The position numbers and the translations under genes were made by a program. From positions 1 through 22,085 of the forward strand of contig JBGOTP010000037.1 in NCBI GenBank assembly GCA_041476545.1: 22,085 bases of DNA, read 5' to 3'. Numbering within the stretch: position 1 is the stretch's first letter; every line of letters starts with the position of its first letter. The DNA is from JBGOTP01 sp041476545. Its GTDB lineage: Bacteria; Acidobacteriota; Vicinamibacteria; Vicinamibacterales; CAVVIG01. Below, piece by piece: positions 6,968 through 14,336 of the stretch. The notes beneath the pieces were generated by a model. That model was not told where the DNA came from. It did no database searches and saw only the letters and a list, made by a program, of their open reading frames with translations.

Positions 6968-7429
6968 ATGGCCCAGGTTTCGATGACGGTCAACGGAAAG
7001 GTCCGCAGAGGGACCGTTGACCCGCGCGTGCTCCTCGTTCACTTCCTCCGCGAACAACTGCGTCTGACCGGCACCCACATCGGCTGCGACACCACGCAGT
7101 GCGGCGCCTGCACGGTTCTCCTCGACGGCCGCAGCGCGAAGTCCTGCACGGTCTTCGCGGTCCAGGCCGACGGATCAACGATCACCACGATCGAGGGTCT
7201 GGCCGTGAACGATCAACTGCATCCGTTGCAGAAGGGCTTCTGGGAAGAGCACGGCCTTCAGTGCGGCTACTGCACGCCGGGCATGATCATGGCGGCCGTG
7301 ACGCTGCTGAAGGACAACCCGAAGCCGTCGGAGAGAGAGATCCGCGAAGGTCTCTCCGGCAACTTGTGCCGCTGCACCGGCTACCAGCACATCGTCAACG
7401 CCATTCAGTACGCCGCGGACAAGGGGTAA
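6968..7429 (+). CDS. coxS: Molybdenum hydroxylase small subunit, two [2Fe-2S] clusters (CoxS-like)
   Basis: The 153-residue product carries both iron-sulfur clusters of the xanthine dehydrogenase/CO dehydrogenase family. The plant-ferredoxin-type cluster uses Cys40, Cys45, Cys48 and Cys60 (GCDTTQCGACTV). The second uses Cys99, Cys102, Cys134 and Cys136 (CGYCTPGM and CRCTGY). It passes electrons from the molybdenum centre in the large subunit to FAD in the medium subunit. Length is normal for the family. GAGAGGGA precedes the ATG at 6968, and the large-subunit gene starts 3 bases after the stop, showing one operon. The name follows the cox-type neighbours; the substrate is not decided by this subunit. 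Confidence 0.95.
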   Translation: MAQVSMTVNGKVRRGTVDPRVLLVHFLREQLRLTGTHIGCDTTQCGACTVLLDGRSAKSCTVFAVQADGSTITTIEGLAVNDQLHPLQKGFWEEHGLQCGYCTPGMIMAAVTLLKDNPKPSEREIREGLSGNLCRCTGYQHIVNAIQYAADKG

Positions 7430-7432
7430 GCC

Positions 7433-9823
7433 ATGGCCACGTCTCCCGTATTGCCGAAGCTCGTGGGCCAACGCGTCAAACGACGCGAGGATCCCCGTCT
7501 CATTCAGGGTCGGGGCACCTACGTCGACGACATCGCGCTCGTCGGCATGCAGCACATCGCGTTCAAGCGAAGCGATGTGGCGCATGGACGCATCCGCTCC
7601 ATCGACACGAGTGCCGCACAGGCGATGGACGGTGTCGAAGGCGTATTCACCGGCGCCGAGATCGCCGAATTCCTGGCGCCCATGCCGATCGGCACGCCGT
7701 TCCCGTCGCCAGATCATCGTGCGGTCGCCGTGGACACCGTCCGTTACGGCGGCGAGCCGGTCGCCGTTGTCGTCGCGCGCGATCGGTACGTCGCTCGAGA
7801 TGCGGCTGACGCGATCGTCGTGTCGTACGACACGCTTCCGGCCGTGGTCGATCTCGAGCTGGCGATGACCGGGAAGCCGACGGTCATTCATCCCGCATTC
7901 GCGAACAACCTGGCCGTGGCGCTGGTGCCGAGCGGCACCGGCGTGAGCGCCTCCGGCACCGTCGACGACTCTGCCATCGACGCGGCGTTCGCGAAGGCCG
8001 AGGTCGTCATCTCGCAGCGCATGGTGAACCAGCGCCTTGCGCCGTCGGCCATGGAGCCGAGAGGGGTCGTCGCGCATTACGAGCCCGGCAAGGGGACGAT
8101 GACCATCTGGTCGTCCACGCAGAACCCGCACATCCTGCGGACGTTCATCGCCGCCATGACCGGACTCGGCCAGGATCAGGTCCGGGCGATCGCTCCCGAA
8201 GTGGGTGGCGGCTTTGGCGCCAAGATCAACATCTACGGGGAAGAGTACGTCGCGGCCGCGATTTCCAAGCGTCTCGGCATTCCCGTGAAGTGGGCGGAAG
8301 ACCGCTCGGAAGCCTTTGTCGCCACGACGCACGGTCGCGACATCCTCGGCTACGTGGACCTGGCGGCGAAACGCGACGGTACGGTACTCGGCCTGAAGCT
8401 TCGGCTCATCGCCGACGTCGGCGCCTACAACATGCTTCTCACGGCTGCCATCCCGACGCTGACCATGCTCATGGCGAACGCGACCTACAACATTCCCGCG
8501 ATCCGCACCACGCTCACCGAGGTGTTCACCAACAAGACGCCGACCGATGCCTATCGAGGCGCCGGCCGTCCCGAAGCGACGTACTTCGTTGAGCGCGCCA
8601 TGGACATACTCGCACGCGAATTGAAGATGGATCCGGCGGAGCTTCGCCGGAAGAACTTCATCCAGCCGCACCAGTTTCCGTTTGCCACGCAGATGGGCGC
8701 GGTGTACGACTCCGGCGATTACGAGAAGGCGCTCGACCTCGCTCTGAAGAACGCCAAATGGGAGCACTTGAAAACTGAACGCGACGCCGCTCGCGCGCAA
8801 GGCCGGCTGGTGGGTCTGGGACTGGCGATGTACGTGGAGGTGTGCGGCATCGGGCCGTCCGCCTCGTTGCCGACCGGCGGCTGGGAGCACTCGCAGGTGA
8901 CGATCGAGCGCGACGGCCGGATCAGCGCCACGACCGGCGCCTCACCGCACGGGCAAGGCAACGAAACAACCTTCGCGCAGATGCTCGCGGACCAGTTCGG
9001 CGTGCCGCTCGAACACATCACGATTCTTCACGGCGACACCGGCGTCGTGAAGCAGGGCATCGGCACCTTCGGCAGTCGCTCACAGGCCGTGGGCGGAACG
9101 GCCCTGCACATGGCCGGCGCCAAGGTGAAGACAAAAATGGCGAAGTTTGCCGCCGCGCTCCTCGAAGCGCACGAGGACGATCTGGTGTTCGAGAACGGCA
9201 CCATCTCGGTGAAGGGATCGCCGGCATCCGGAAAATCGTTCGCGAGCGTGGCCGGGTTTGCGTACAGGCCGGTCCCGCTCCCCGATGGTCTGGAGCCCGG
9301 CTTGAGCGACGAGGCGTTCTTTGAGCCGACGAACAACACGTACCCGTTCGGCTGTCATATCTCGATGATCGAGATCGATCGTCAGACGGGCGAGCCCACG
9401 CTCCTCAAGCTCGTGGCGGTGGACGATGCGGGACATCTCATCAACCCGCTCATCGTCGAAGGTCAGATTCACGGCGGCCTCGCCCAGGGCATCGGGCAGG
9501 CCATGATTGAAGAAGTGGTCTACAACGAAGACGGTCAGCTGCTGACCGGCTCGTTCATGGACTACGCGATCGCGCGCGCCACCGACTTCCCGCGCTTCGA
9601 GCTCGACGCCACCGTGACACCGACGCCTGTCAATCCGCTCGGCGCGAAAGGCGTCGGCGAAGCTGGCACTCTCGGCTCGACCCCGAGCGTCGTGGCCGCG
9701 GCCGTCGACGCGCTCAGTGAGTTCGGCGTCAAGCACATCGACATGATGCTTCGTCCAGAAAAGCTGTGGCGCATTATCAAGGACGGGCAGAAAAGCCCGA
9801 CACGCCAGGGGGGCCGGTCATGA
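7433..9823 (+). CDS. coxL: Molybdenum-binding large subunit, form II CoxL type
   Basis: The 796-residue product is the catalytic subunit of a molybdenum hydroxylase. Visible are the N-terminal VGQRVKRREDPRLIQGRGTY block, the cofactor segment VGGGFGAK, and GAKGVGEAG near the C-terminus with the expected catalytic base Glu743. The active-site loop reads AYRGAGR at residues 373-379. Proven aerobic CO dehydrogenases (form I) have AYRCSFR with the copper-binding cysteine; AYRGAGR marks form II, for which CO oxidation is not generally shown. The enzyme therefore more likely hydroxylates an organic, aldehyde or N-heterocyclic substrate, though CO use is not excluded. Gene order is small-large-medium, with a TGA/ATG overlap into the medium subunit gene. 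Confidence 0.95.
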   Translation: MATSPVLPKLVGQRVKRREDPRLIQGRGTYVDDIALVGMQHIAFKRSDVAHGRIRSIDTSAAQAMDGVEGVFTGAEIAEFLAPMPIGTPFPSPDHRAVAVDTVRYGGEPVAVVVARDRYVARDAADAIVVSYDTLPAVVDLELAMTGKPTVIHPAFANNLAVALVPSGTGVSASGTVDDSAIDAAFAKAEVVISQRMVNQRLAPSAMEPRGVVAHYEPGKGTMTIWSSTQNPHILRTFIAAMTGLGQDQVRAIAPEVGGGFGAKINIYGEEYVAAAISKRLGIPVKWAEDRSEAFVATTHGRDILGYVDLAAKRDGTVLGLKLRLIADVGAYNMLLTAAIPTLTMLMANATYNIPAIRTTLTEVFTNKTPTDAYRGAGRPEATYFVERAMDILARELKMDPAELRRKNFIQPHQFPFATQMGAVYDSGDYEKALDLALKNAKWEHLKTERDAARAQGRLVGLGLAMYVEVCGIGPSASLPTGGWEHSQVTIERDGRISATTGASPHGQGNETTFAQMLADQFGVPLEHITILHGDTGVVKQGIGTFGSRSQAVGGTALHMAGAKVKTKMAKFAAALLEAHEDDLVFENGTISVKGSPASGKSFASVAGFAYRPVPLPDGLEPGLSDEAFFEPTNNTYPFGCHISMIEIDRQTGEPTLLKLVAVDDAGHLINPLIVEGQIHGGLAQGIGQAMIEEVVYNEDGQLLTGSFMDYAIARATDFPRFELDATVTPTPVNPLGAKGVGEAGTLGSTPSVVAAAVDALSEFGVKHIDMMLRPEKLWRIIKDGQKSPTRQGGRS

Positions 9824-10677
9824 TCCCGACGCCATTCGAGTACAGCAGGGCGGCATCGCTGGACGATGCGATCGAGAAGCTGCGCGCGACCAACGGCGAT
9901 GGGAAGTTCCTGGCCGGCGGTCACAGTCTGGTTCCGCTCATGAAGCTTCGTTTGAGCGAGCCGAAGATCCTGATCGACATCGCACGCATTCCAGGCCTGT
10001 CCGGTATCAGCAGGAAAGACACGAAGATCGAAATCAAGGCCGGCACCGTCCATCATGATGTGGCCTCCTCCGCGCTATTGCGTGAGGTGTGCCCCGTCGT
10101 GGCCGAGGCCGCGGCGGAGATTGGCGATCCGCAGGTGCGCAATCGCGGCACGCTCGGCGGCAGTCTGGCCCACGCCGATCCCGCGGCCGACTATCCAGCG
10201 GTCGTGCTGGCGCTCGACGCGGATATCCATGTGAAGGGTCCGAAGGGCTGGCGGGTGGTGAAGGCGCACGACTTCTTCCAGGGTCTGTTGACCGTTGACC
10301 TGGCCGCCGGCGAAATCATCGCCGGCGTGCAGTTCACTCCCGTGAAGTCGGCTGCGTACGCCAAGCTCCATCAACGGGCATCGCACTTCGCCATCGTCGG
10401 CGTGGCGGCCTCGCTGGACGTGAAGAACGGTGTGATTCAGTCGGCCCGAATCGGACTGACCGGCGCAAGCTCGCACGCGATTCGCCTCAGGAACGTGGAG
10501 GAGGCGATTGCCGGGAAGGCGGCGTCGGTCAGCAGCGTGGAGGCAGCCGCCCGGCTTGCCGGCGCCAACGTCCAGGACGTCAACTCCGACATCCATGCCA
10601 GCGAGGAGTATCGGCGCGCGATGATTCCGGTCTTCGCTGAACGCGCCTTGAAGCGGGCGCTCGCCCGGGTGAGCTAA
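9820..10677 (+). CDS. coxM: Molybdenum hydroxylase FAD-binding medium subunit (CoxM-like)
   Basis: The 285-residue product has the FAD-binding blocks of the CoxM/CutM family: AGGHSLVPLMKLRL (AGGHS at residues 32-36) and the second block RNRGTLGGSLAHADPAAD, followed by a C-terminal CO-dehydrogenase flavoprotein domain. It accepts electrons from the iron-sulfur subunit and hands them to the respiratory chain or another acceptor. The ATG at 9820 overlaps the large-subunit stop (ATGA) and is preceded by AGGGGGG; the frame is open further upstream, but that is coxL read in another frame. It is the last plus-strand gene of the set; 66 bases later the minus-strand coxG-like gene ends. Confidence 0.95.
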   Translation: MIPTPFEYSRAASLDDAIEKLRATNGDGKFLAGGHSLVPLMKLRLSEPKILIDIARIPGLSGISRKDTKIEIKAGTVHHDVASSALLREVCPVVAEAAAEIGDPQVRNRGTLGGSLAHADPAADYPAVVLALDADIHVKGPKGWRVVKAHDFFQGLLTVDLAAGEIIAGVQFTPVKSAAYAKLHQRASHFAIVGVAASLDVKNGVIQSARIGLTGASSHAIRLRNVEEAIAGKAASVSSVEAAARLAGANVQDVNSDIHASEEYRRAMIPVFAERALKRALARVS

Positions 10678-10680
10678 GCA

Positions 10681-10740
10681 GCTCTCAGCTTTCAGCCGTC
10701 AGCTCTCGGCCGAGCATCGCTGACAGCTGAAAGCCGACAG
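10681..10740. terminator. Inverted repeat between converging cox genes (possible two-way terminator)
   Basis: Almost the whole spacer between coxM and coxG is an imperfect inverted repeat. The exact core is GCTTTCAGC at 10688-10696 paired with GCTGAAAGC at 10726-10734, and pairing extends with some mismatches toward CTCGGC/GCCGAG near the loop. Each arm is itself made of repeated TCAGCTT-like units. The position fits a bidirectional transcription stop, but there is no long T-run, so a repeat-element origin is also possible. Confidence 0.55.
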
Positions 10741-10743
10741 CCG

Positions 10744-11178
10744 TTAGCTCGCCTTTGACTGCAGGCACGCGAAGAATCGATCGAGCATCATCTTCGCCAC
10801 GCCACCGATGAGCCGCTGACCGACCCGCGCGATCGGACCGCCGGTCTGCACCGTCGCTGTCACATCCACAGCGGTCGTCGTTCCTTCCGTCCGGAGGGCG
10901 ATTGCTGAACTGCCCTTCACGAATCCAGGCCGTCCCTGTCCTTCCACCACGAGACGGTACGACGTGTCGGGGATCATGTCTGTGAGTACAACCGTGCCGT
11001 TGTAGGTGCCTGTGATGGCGGCGAGGCCGACGGTCAGCGTGACGTTGTAGCGGTCGTTGCCATCCGGCTCGAATCGTTCGCATCCCGGAATGCACGATGA
11101 GAGCACCGCTGGATCCATGAGCAGCGCCCACACGCGATCCGGCGGAGCATTGAACGTGTATGAGCCTGAGATCTCCAC
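10744..11178 (-). CDS. coxG: CoxG-like SRPBCC protein
   Basis: The 144-residue product has the full CoxG pattern: FNAPPDRVWALLMDPAVL, SSCIPGCERFEPDG, TGTYNGTVVLTDMIPD, GFVKGSSAIAL and the closing GGPIARVGQRLIGGVAKMM. The family has an SRPBCC helix-grip fold with a hydrophobic pocket. In CO dehydrogenase it is reported to help hold the enzyme at the membrane or deliver quinone, and the longer membrane tail found in some CoxG is absent here. The GTG at 11178 follows AGAGGAAAAG on the minus strand. The stretch between the coxE stop and this start is in frame with coxE, but I see no reason to assume a fusion. Converging with the coxSLM genes, it clearly belongs to the same enzyme system. Confidence 0.9.
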   Translation of the reverse strand: MEISGSYTFNAPPDRVWALLMDPAVLSSCIPGCERFEPDGNDRYNVTLTVGLAAITGTYNGTVVLTDMIPDTSYRLVVEGQGRPGFVKGSSAIALRTEGTTTAVDVTATVQTGGPIARVGQRLIGGVAKMMLDRFFACLQSKAS

Positions 11179-11232
11179 GAGTCGCTGCTTTTCCTCTTTT
11201 TCCGTGTCCTTGGTACTGCGGTTCTCTGCCGG

Positions 11233-12372
11233 TCAGGCGAGCGAGTTCAAGTGTATCGCCAGGTCCGCGAGATTGGTCAACGTGCGCGCCGGCAGGAAGT
11301 TGTCCACAAACGGCAGCGCCGCCTGGAGTCCGCGGGTCAGGGGCGCGTAGTCGGCCGTGCCGATGAGAGGGTTCAGCCAGATCAGCCGATGGCAGCTTCT
11401 CTGGAGCCTCGCAATCTGATCGCCGAGCTCCTCCGGATCTCCGCGATCCCAGCCGTCGGAGATGAGCAGGACGACGGGCGCACCGTGCAGGACGCGACGG
11501 CCCCATCGCTGATGGAACTCCTTGACGGCCCGGCCGATCCGCGTCCCTCCCGACCAGTCCGTCACCGACCGCGACACCGCCGCGAGGGCGTCGTCGGGCC
11601 GCCTGCTGCGGAGGTGCCTCGTAATTCGCGTGAGCTCGGTGGAGAAGAGGAACGTCTCGACCCGATGGTGCCGTCCGGTCACGGCATGCGCGAAATGCAG
11701 GAGCATGCGCGAGTAGCGCTCCATGGATCCACTCACGTCGCAGAGCAGCACGAGAGTCCGGGGGCGTATGCGTCGTGTCCGCCGCGGCAGCTTCACCACA
11801 TCGCCGCCGGTGCGCAGGCTCCCGGCGATCGCGCGCCGAAGATCGACTCGCGGACCGCGTCCGCCGACCCACCGCCGTGTTCGACGCTCTCCGGGACGCC
11901 AGACGAGGCGAGACAGCGCGGCGCTGGCGTCCGCCATTTCGTCGCTCGTGAATGCGGCGAAATCCTTGGTGGCGAGACCGCGCCGATCGCTCCACGTCTT
12001 GAAACGCCCGTCCGCAGCGGACCGATCGCCTTCTGCCTGGTCGGATCCGGCAGCCGCGCCGATCTCGTCGGGCGCGGCAACCTCGTCGATCTCAACACTC
12101 GACACACGCCAGTCGTCGGATCGCGAATGGCTTCGGGCGTCTGTCTCGTGGTGTTCGCGCCAGAAGGCGGCGAACGCCCGGTCGAAGATCGCGATCTGAT
12201 CCTGCCGATGGACAAGAAGCGCGCGGCACGTGTAATAGACCTCGTCGCGTGCGCCGAGGTTCACGTGGCCGAGCGCCTCGACAACGTCCAGCACTCGCCC
12301 GGGGTGGGTGTCGACCCCGGCGCGCCGCAGGACGCGGCCGAAGATCAGCAGGTTGTCGAGCAAACGGGACAT
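11233..12372 (-). CDS. coxE: CoxE-like von Willebrand factor A domain protein
   Basis: The 379-residue product has an N-terminal helical part (LLDNLLIFGRVLRRAGVDTH; VYYTCRALLVHRQDQIAIFD), a charged low-complexity linker at about residues 75-130, and a C-terminal VWA domain whose metal site is LCDVSGSMERY (Asp212, Ser214, Ser216). Further VWA features are TGRHHRVETFLFSTELTR, WSGGTRIGRAV and VLLISDGWDRGD. In the cox system CoxE works with the AAA+ ATPase CoxD to mature the active site of the apo-enzyme. The ATG at 12372 starts 3 bases after the coxD stop, so translation is probably coupled. Length and order match known CoxE proteins. Sure of the family; the maturation role is from homologues. 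Confidence 0.93.
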   Translation of the reverse strand: MSRLLDNLLIFGRVLRRAGVDTHPGRVLDVVEALGHVNLGARDEVYYTCRALLVHRQDQIAIFDRAFAAFWREHHETDARSHSRSDDWRVSSVEIDEVAAPDEIGAAAGSDQAEGDRSAADGRFKTWSDRRGLATKDFAAFTSDEMADASAALSRLVWRPGERRTRRWVGGRGPRVDLRRAIAGSLRTGGDVVKLPRRTRRIRPRTLVLLCDVSGSMERYSRMLLHFAHAVTGRHHRVETFLFSTELTRITRHLRSRRPDDALAAVSRSVTDWSGGTRIGRAVKEFHQRWGRRVLHGAPVVLLISDGWDRGDPEELGDQIARLQRSCHRLIWLNPLIGTADYAPLTRGLQAALPFVDNFLPARTLTNLADLAIHLNSLA

Positions 12373-12375
12373 GGT

Positions 12376-13272
12376 TTACAGGCGCGCAATCGCGCGACCG
12401 AGCAGCTCCGCCGCCCGGACGCCGCGGAGCGCCTCGAGATCTTCCTTCGCCTTCAGCACGACGCCGAGTGTCTCGTCGATCGCCTCCGCATCGAGCGTGT
12501 CGCGGTCGAGCGCCACGAGCGCGGTCACCCAATCGATGGTCTCCGACACACCGGGCACTTTGTATAGATCCGCGGATCGCAGCTCCTGCGCCATCGCCGT
12601 CACGCGTTCCGTCAGTCGCGCCGACGCACCGGGCACGTGGTTGCGGACGATGGCCAGTTCCTTGTCGAACGACGGATAGTCAATCCACTGATAGAGACAC
12701 CGGCGTTTGAGCGCGTCGTGCACTTCGCGCGTGCGATTGGATGTGAGGATGACGAGCGGCGGCTCCTTGGCCCGCACGGTCCCGAATTCCGGAATCGTAA
12801 TCTGGAATTCGGCCAGCAGCTCGAGAAGAAAGCCTTCGAATTCCTCGTCGGCGCGATCGATTTCGTCGATGAGCAGGACGGCCGGACGCGATCGCAGCGG
12901 GTCGATCGCCTGCAGCAGCGGGCGCTTGATGAGAAAGGCCTCGCTGTAGAGTTCGCGCCTCGCGCCCTCCCGATCGAGCGTCCGCGTGGCATCGAGTATC
13001 CGCAGTTCGAGGAGCTGGCGCGCGTAGTCCCACTCGTACAGCGCGTGACCGACGTCGAGACCCTCGTAGCATTGGAGGCGAATCAGGTCGGTACCGAGCG
13101 CGGCCGCCATCGCTCCGGCCAGCGCCGTCTTGCCCACGCCGGCCTCGCCCTCGAGAAAGAGCGGGCGCTTGAGGCGCAGCGCCAGAAACAGCGAGACGGC
13201 CAGGCCACGATCCGCCACGTAATGCTGGCCGGCGAGGCGATGCTGGAGGTCAGAGATGGAGAGGGGGACCAT
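12376..13272 (-). CDS. coxD: CoxD-like MoxR-family AAA+ ATPase
   Basis: The 298-residue product is a MoxR-type AAA+ ATPase: Walker A GEAGVGKT at residues 42-49, Walker B VLLIDEID at 132-139 with Asp136 and Glu137, the DVGHALYEWDYARQLLELR segment typical of the CoxD branch, and the sensor-1 region VILTSNRTREVHDALKRRCL. With CoxE it forms a chaperone-like ATPase/VWA pair that helps insert the final sulfur or metal ligands into the molybdenum enzyme. The ATG at 13272 has AGAGG 8 bases upstream on the minus strand. It lies only 24 bases from the end of the YVTN gene, so it may be transcribed from the efflux promoter rather than its own. Confidence 0.95.
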   Translation of the reverse strand: MVPLSISDLQHRLAGQHYVADRGLAVSLFLALRLKRPLFLEGEAGVGKTALAGAMAAALGTDLIRLQCYEGLDVGHALYEWDYARQLLELRILDATRTLDREGARRELYSEAFLIKRPLLQAIDPLRSRPAVLLIDEIDRADEEFEGFLLELLAEFQITIPEFGTVRAKEPPLVILTSNRTREVHDALKRRCLYQWIDYPSFDKELAIVRNHVPGASARLTERVTAMAQELRSADLYKVPGVSETIDWVTALVALDRDTLDAEAIDETLGVVLKAKEDLEALRGVRAAELLGRAIARL

Positions 13273-13296
13273 GGCGATGACCTCTGCCGTCTCCCG

Positions 13297-14322
13297 CTAC
13301 TTCCCGACGACGAGGATCGAGAACGAATCGGGCACCAACTGGCCTCGTCCACGCCCACCGGCCGGCGGCGGCGTGTACTCGGCACCTATCAACAGGATAT
13401 GGTTCGTCTTGGTGTCGAGCGTCAGCGTCTTGGCGCTGGGCATCGTCTTGACGGTTTGCTCCACCACAAAACTGGTCGGGCTGTTCTCCTTGACGACTGT
13501 CAGCGTGCCATCGCGCTGGGAACTGAAGGCTTCCATCGTGGCCGGGTTGAAGACCGCCCCATCCACGCCCGCGCCGATCGGCAGGCTTGCGAGAATCTTC
13601 CCATCGTCGGCATTCACGATCACCATCGTGGGCGGTTCGGCGCCGGCCGCGAACAGGATGTGGTTCTTCACGTCAAAACCGAGTCCCGCGGGCGCGCCGC
13701 CCTTCCCGGCCAGATCGTAGTGGGCCGTCACCTTCATCGTCTTGGCGTCGACGACGGCGATATTGCTCTTGTCCTCGAGGTCGACGTAGATGTGGCCTTT
13801 GCTGTCGGTCACGGCCTGCTCCGGTTGCCCGCCGAGATCGAGCGTGCCGACGACGGTGCCATCGACCGCGTTGATTACGGTCGCATTCGGCGCGGCGTGA
13901 CTAAACACCCAGACTCGTTCGTTGAACGGATCGAACAAGATGCCGTCCGGGTTACCCTGAACGTCGATCGTCTTCAGCGTCGCCAGCGTCTTGGTGTCCC
14001 ACATCGCTACCGGCTTGCTGCTGGAGAAGCCGTGGCCGGACCTCGGGTCGACCGCGGCACCTCGTGCGCTGACGTTGGGGATTTCACCCGCCGGCTCGAG
14101 CGTATCGAGGTTGAAGACCGTGATGCGGGCCCCAGTCCCGGTCCGCGGAATGTACAACCGGCGGCCGTCGACGTCCGCGTACACGTAGTCGAAGGTCCCG
14201 ACACCGCCCACTTTCGCGGTCTTGAGGACCTTGTAGGGTCCGGCGGCGGGCGCCTGCTGCGCCACACCCGCGGACACGGTCAACGCGATCCCAACAGCCA
14301 CAACGAAACACAACTGCCGCAT
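13297..14322 (-). CDS. Secreted YVTN-type beta-propeller protein
   Basis: The 341-residue product has a signal peptide (MRQLCFVVAVGIALTVSAG, cleaved near VAQQ) and repeated four-strand units of the YVTN/NHL kind, for example VDGRRLYIPR, TITVFNL-like RITVFNLDTLEPAG, DGILFDPFNERVWVFS, HIYVDLEDKSNIAVVD and VIVNADDGKILASLPIG. About six to seven blades can be counted, which fits one propeller. These proteins act outside the cytoplasm and usually bind other proteins or small molecules; no enzyme motif is visible. The start is set by the AAAGGAG upstream of ATG 14322; the open frame continues far upstream, but only as a shadow of the RND gene. It sits 14 bases after the RND pump gene, so it may be an accessory of the pump; this is inference. 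Confidence 0.88.
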   Translation of the reverse strand: MRQLCFVVAVGIALTVSAGVAQQAPAAGPYKVLKTAKVGGVGTFDYVYADVDGRRLYIPRTGTGARITVFNLDTLEPAGEIPNVSARGAAVDPRSGHGFSSSKPVAMWDTKTLATLKTIDVQGNPDGILFDPFNERVWVFSHAAPNATVINAVDGTVVGTLDLGGQPEQAVTDSKGHIYVDLEDKSNIAVVDAKTMKVTAHYDLAGKGGAPAGLGFDVKNHILFAAGAEPPTMVIVNADDGKILASLPIGAGVDGAVFNPATMEAFSSQRDGTLTVVKENSPTSFVVEQTVKTMPSAKTLTLDTKTNHILLIGAEYTPPPAGGRGRGQLVPDSFSILVVGK

Positions 14323-14336
14323 GACATTTCTCCTTT

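Noticed and set aside
7175..8890. 571-codon minus-strand open frame over coxS and coxL
   Set aside because: Antisense shadow of two certain genes; the translation is Arg/Gly/Val-rich without motifs.
7433..9823. Calling the enzyme an aerobic CO dehydrogenase
   Set aside because: The active-site loop is AYRGAGR; the copper-binding cysteine of the AYRCSFR type is absent, so only a form II enzyme is supported.
11179..11232. coxE-coxG fusion broken by a stop
   Set aside because: The linker is in frame, but CoxE ends at the usual place and coxG has its own ribosome binding site; separate genes are the normal state.
10685..11995. 436-codon minus-strand open frame across coxG and coxE
   Set aside because: It is another frame of the same strand over two clear genes; the sequence is Arg/Ala/Ser-rich and has no domain.
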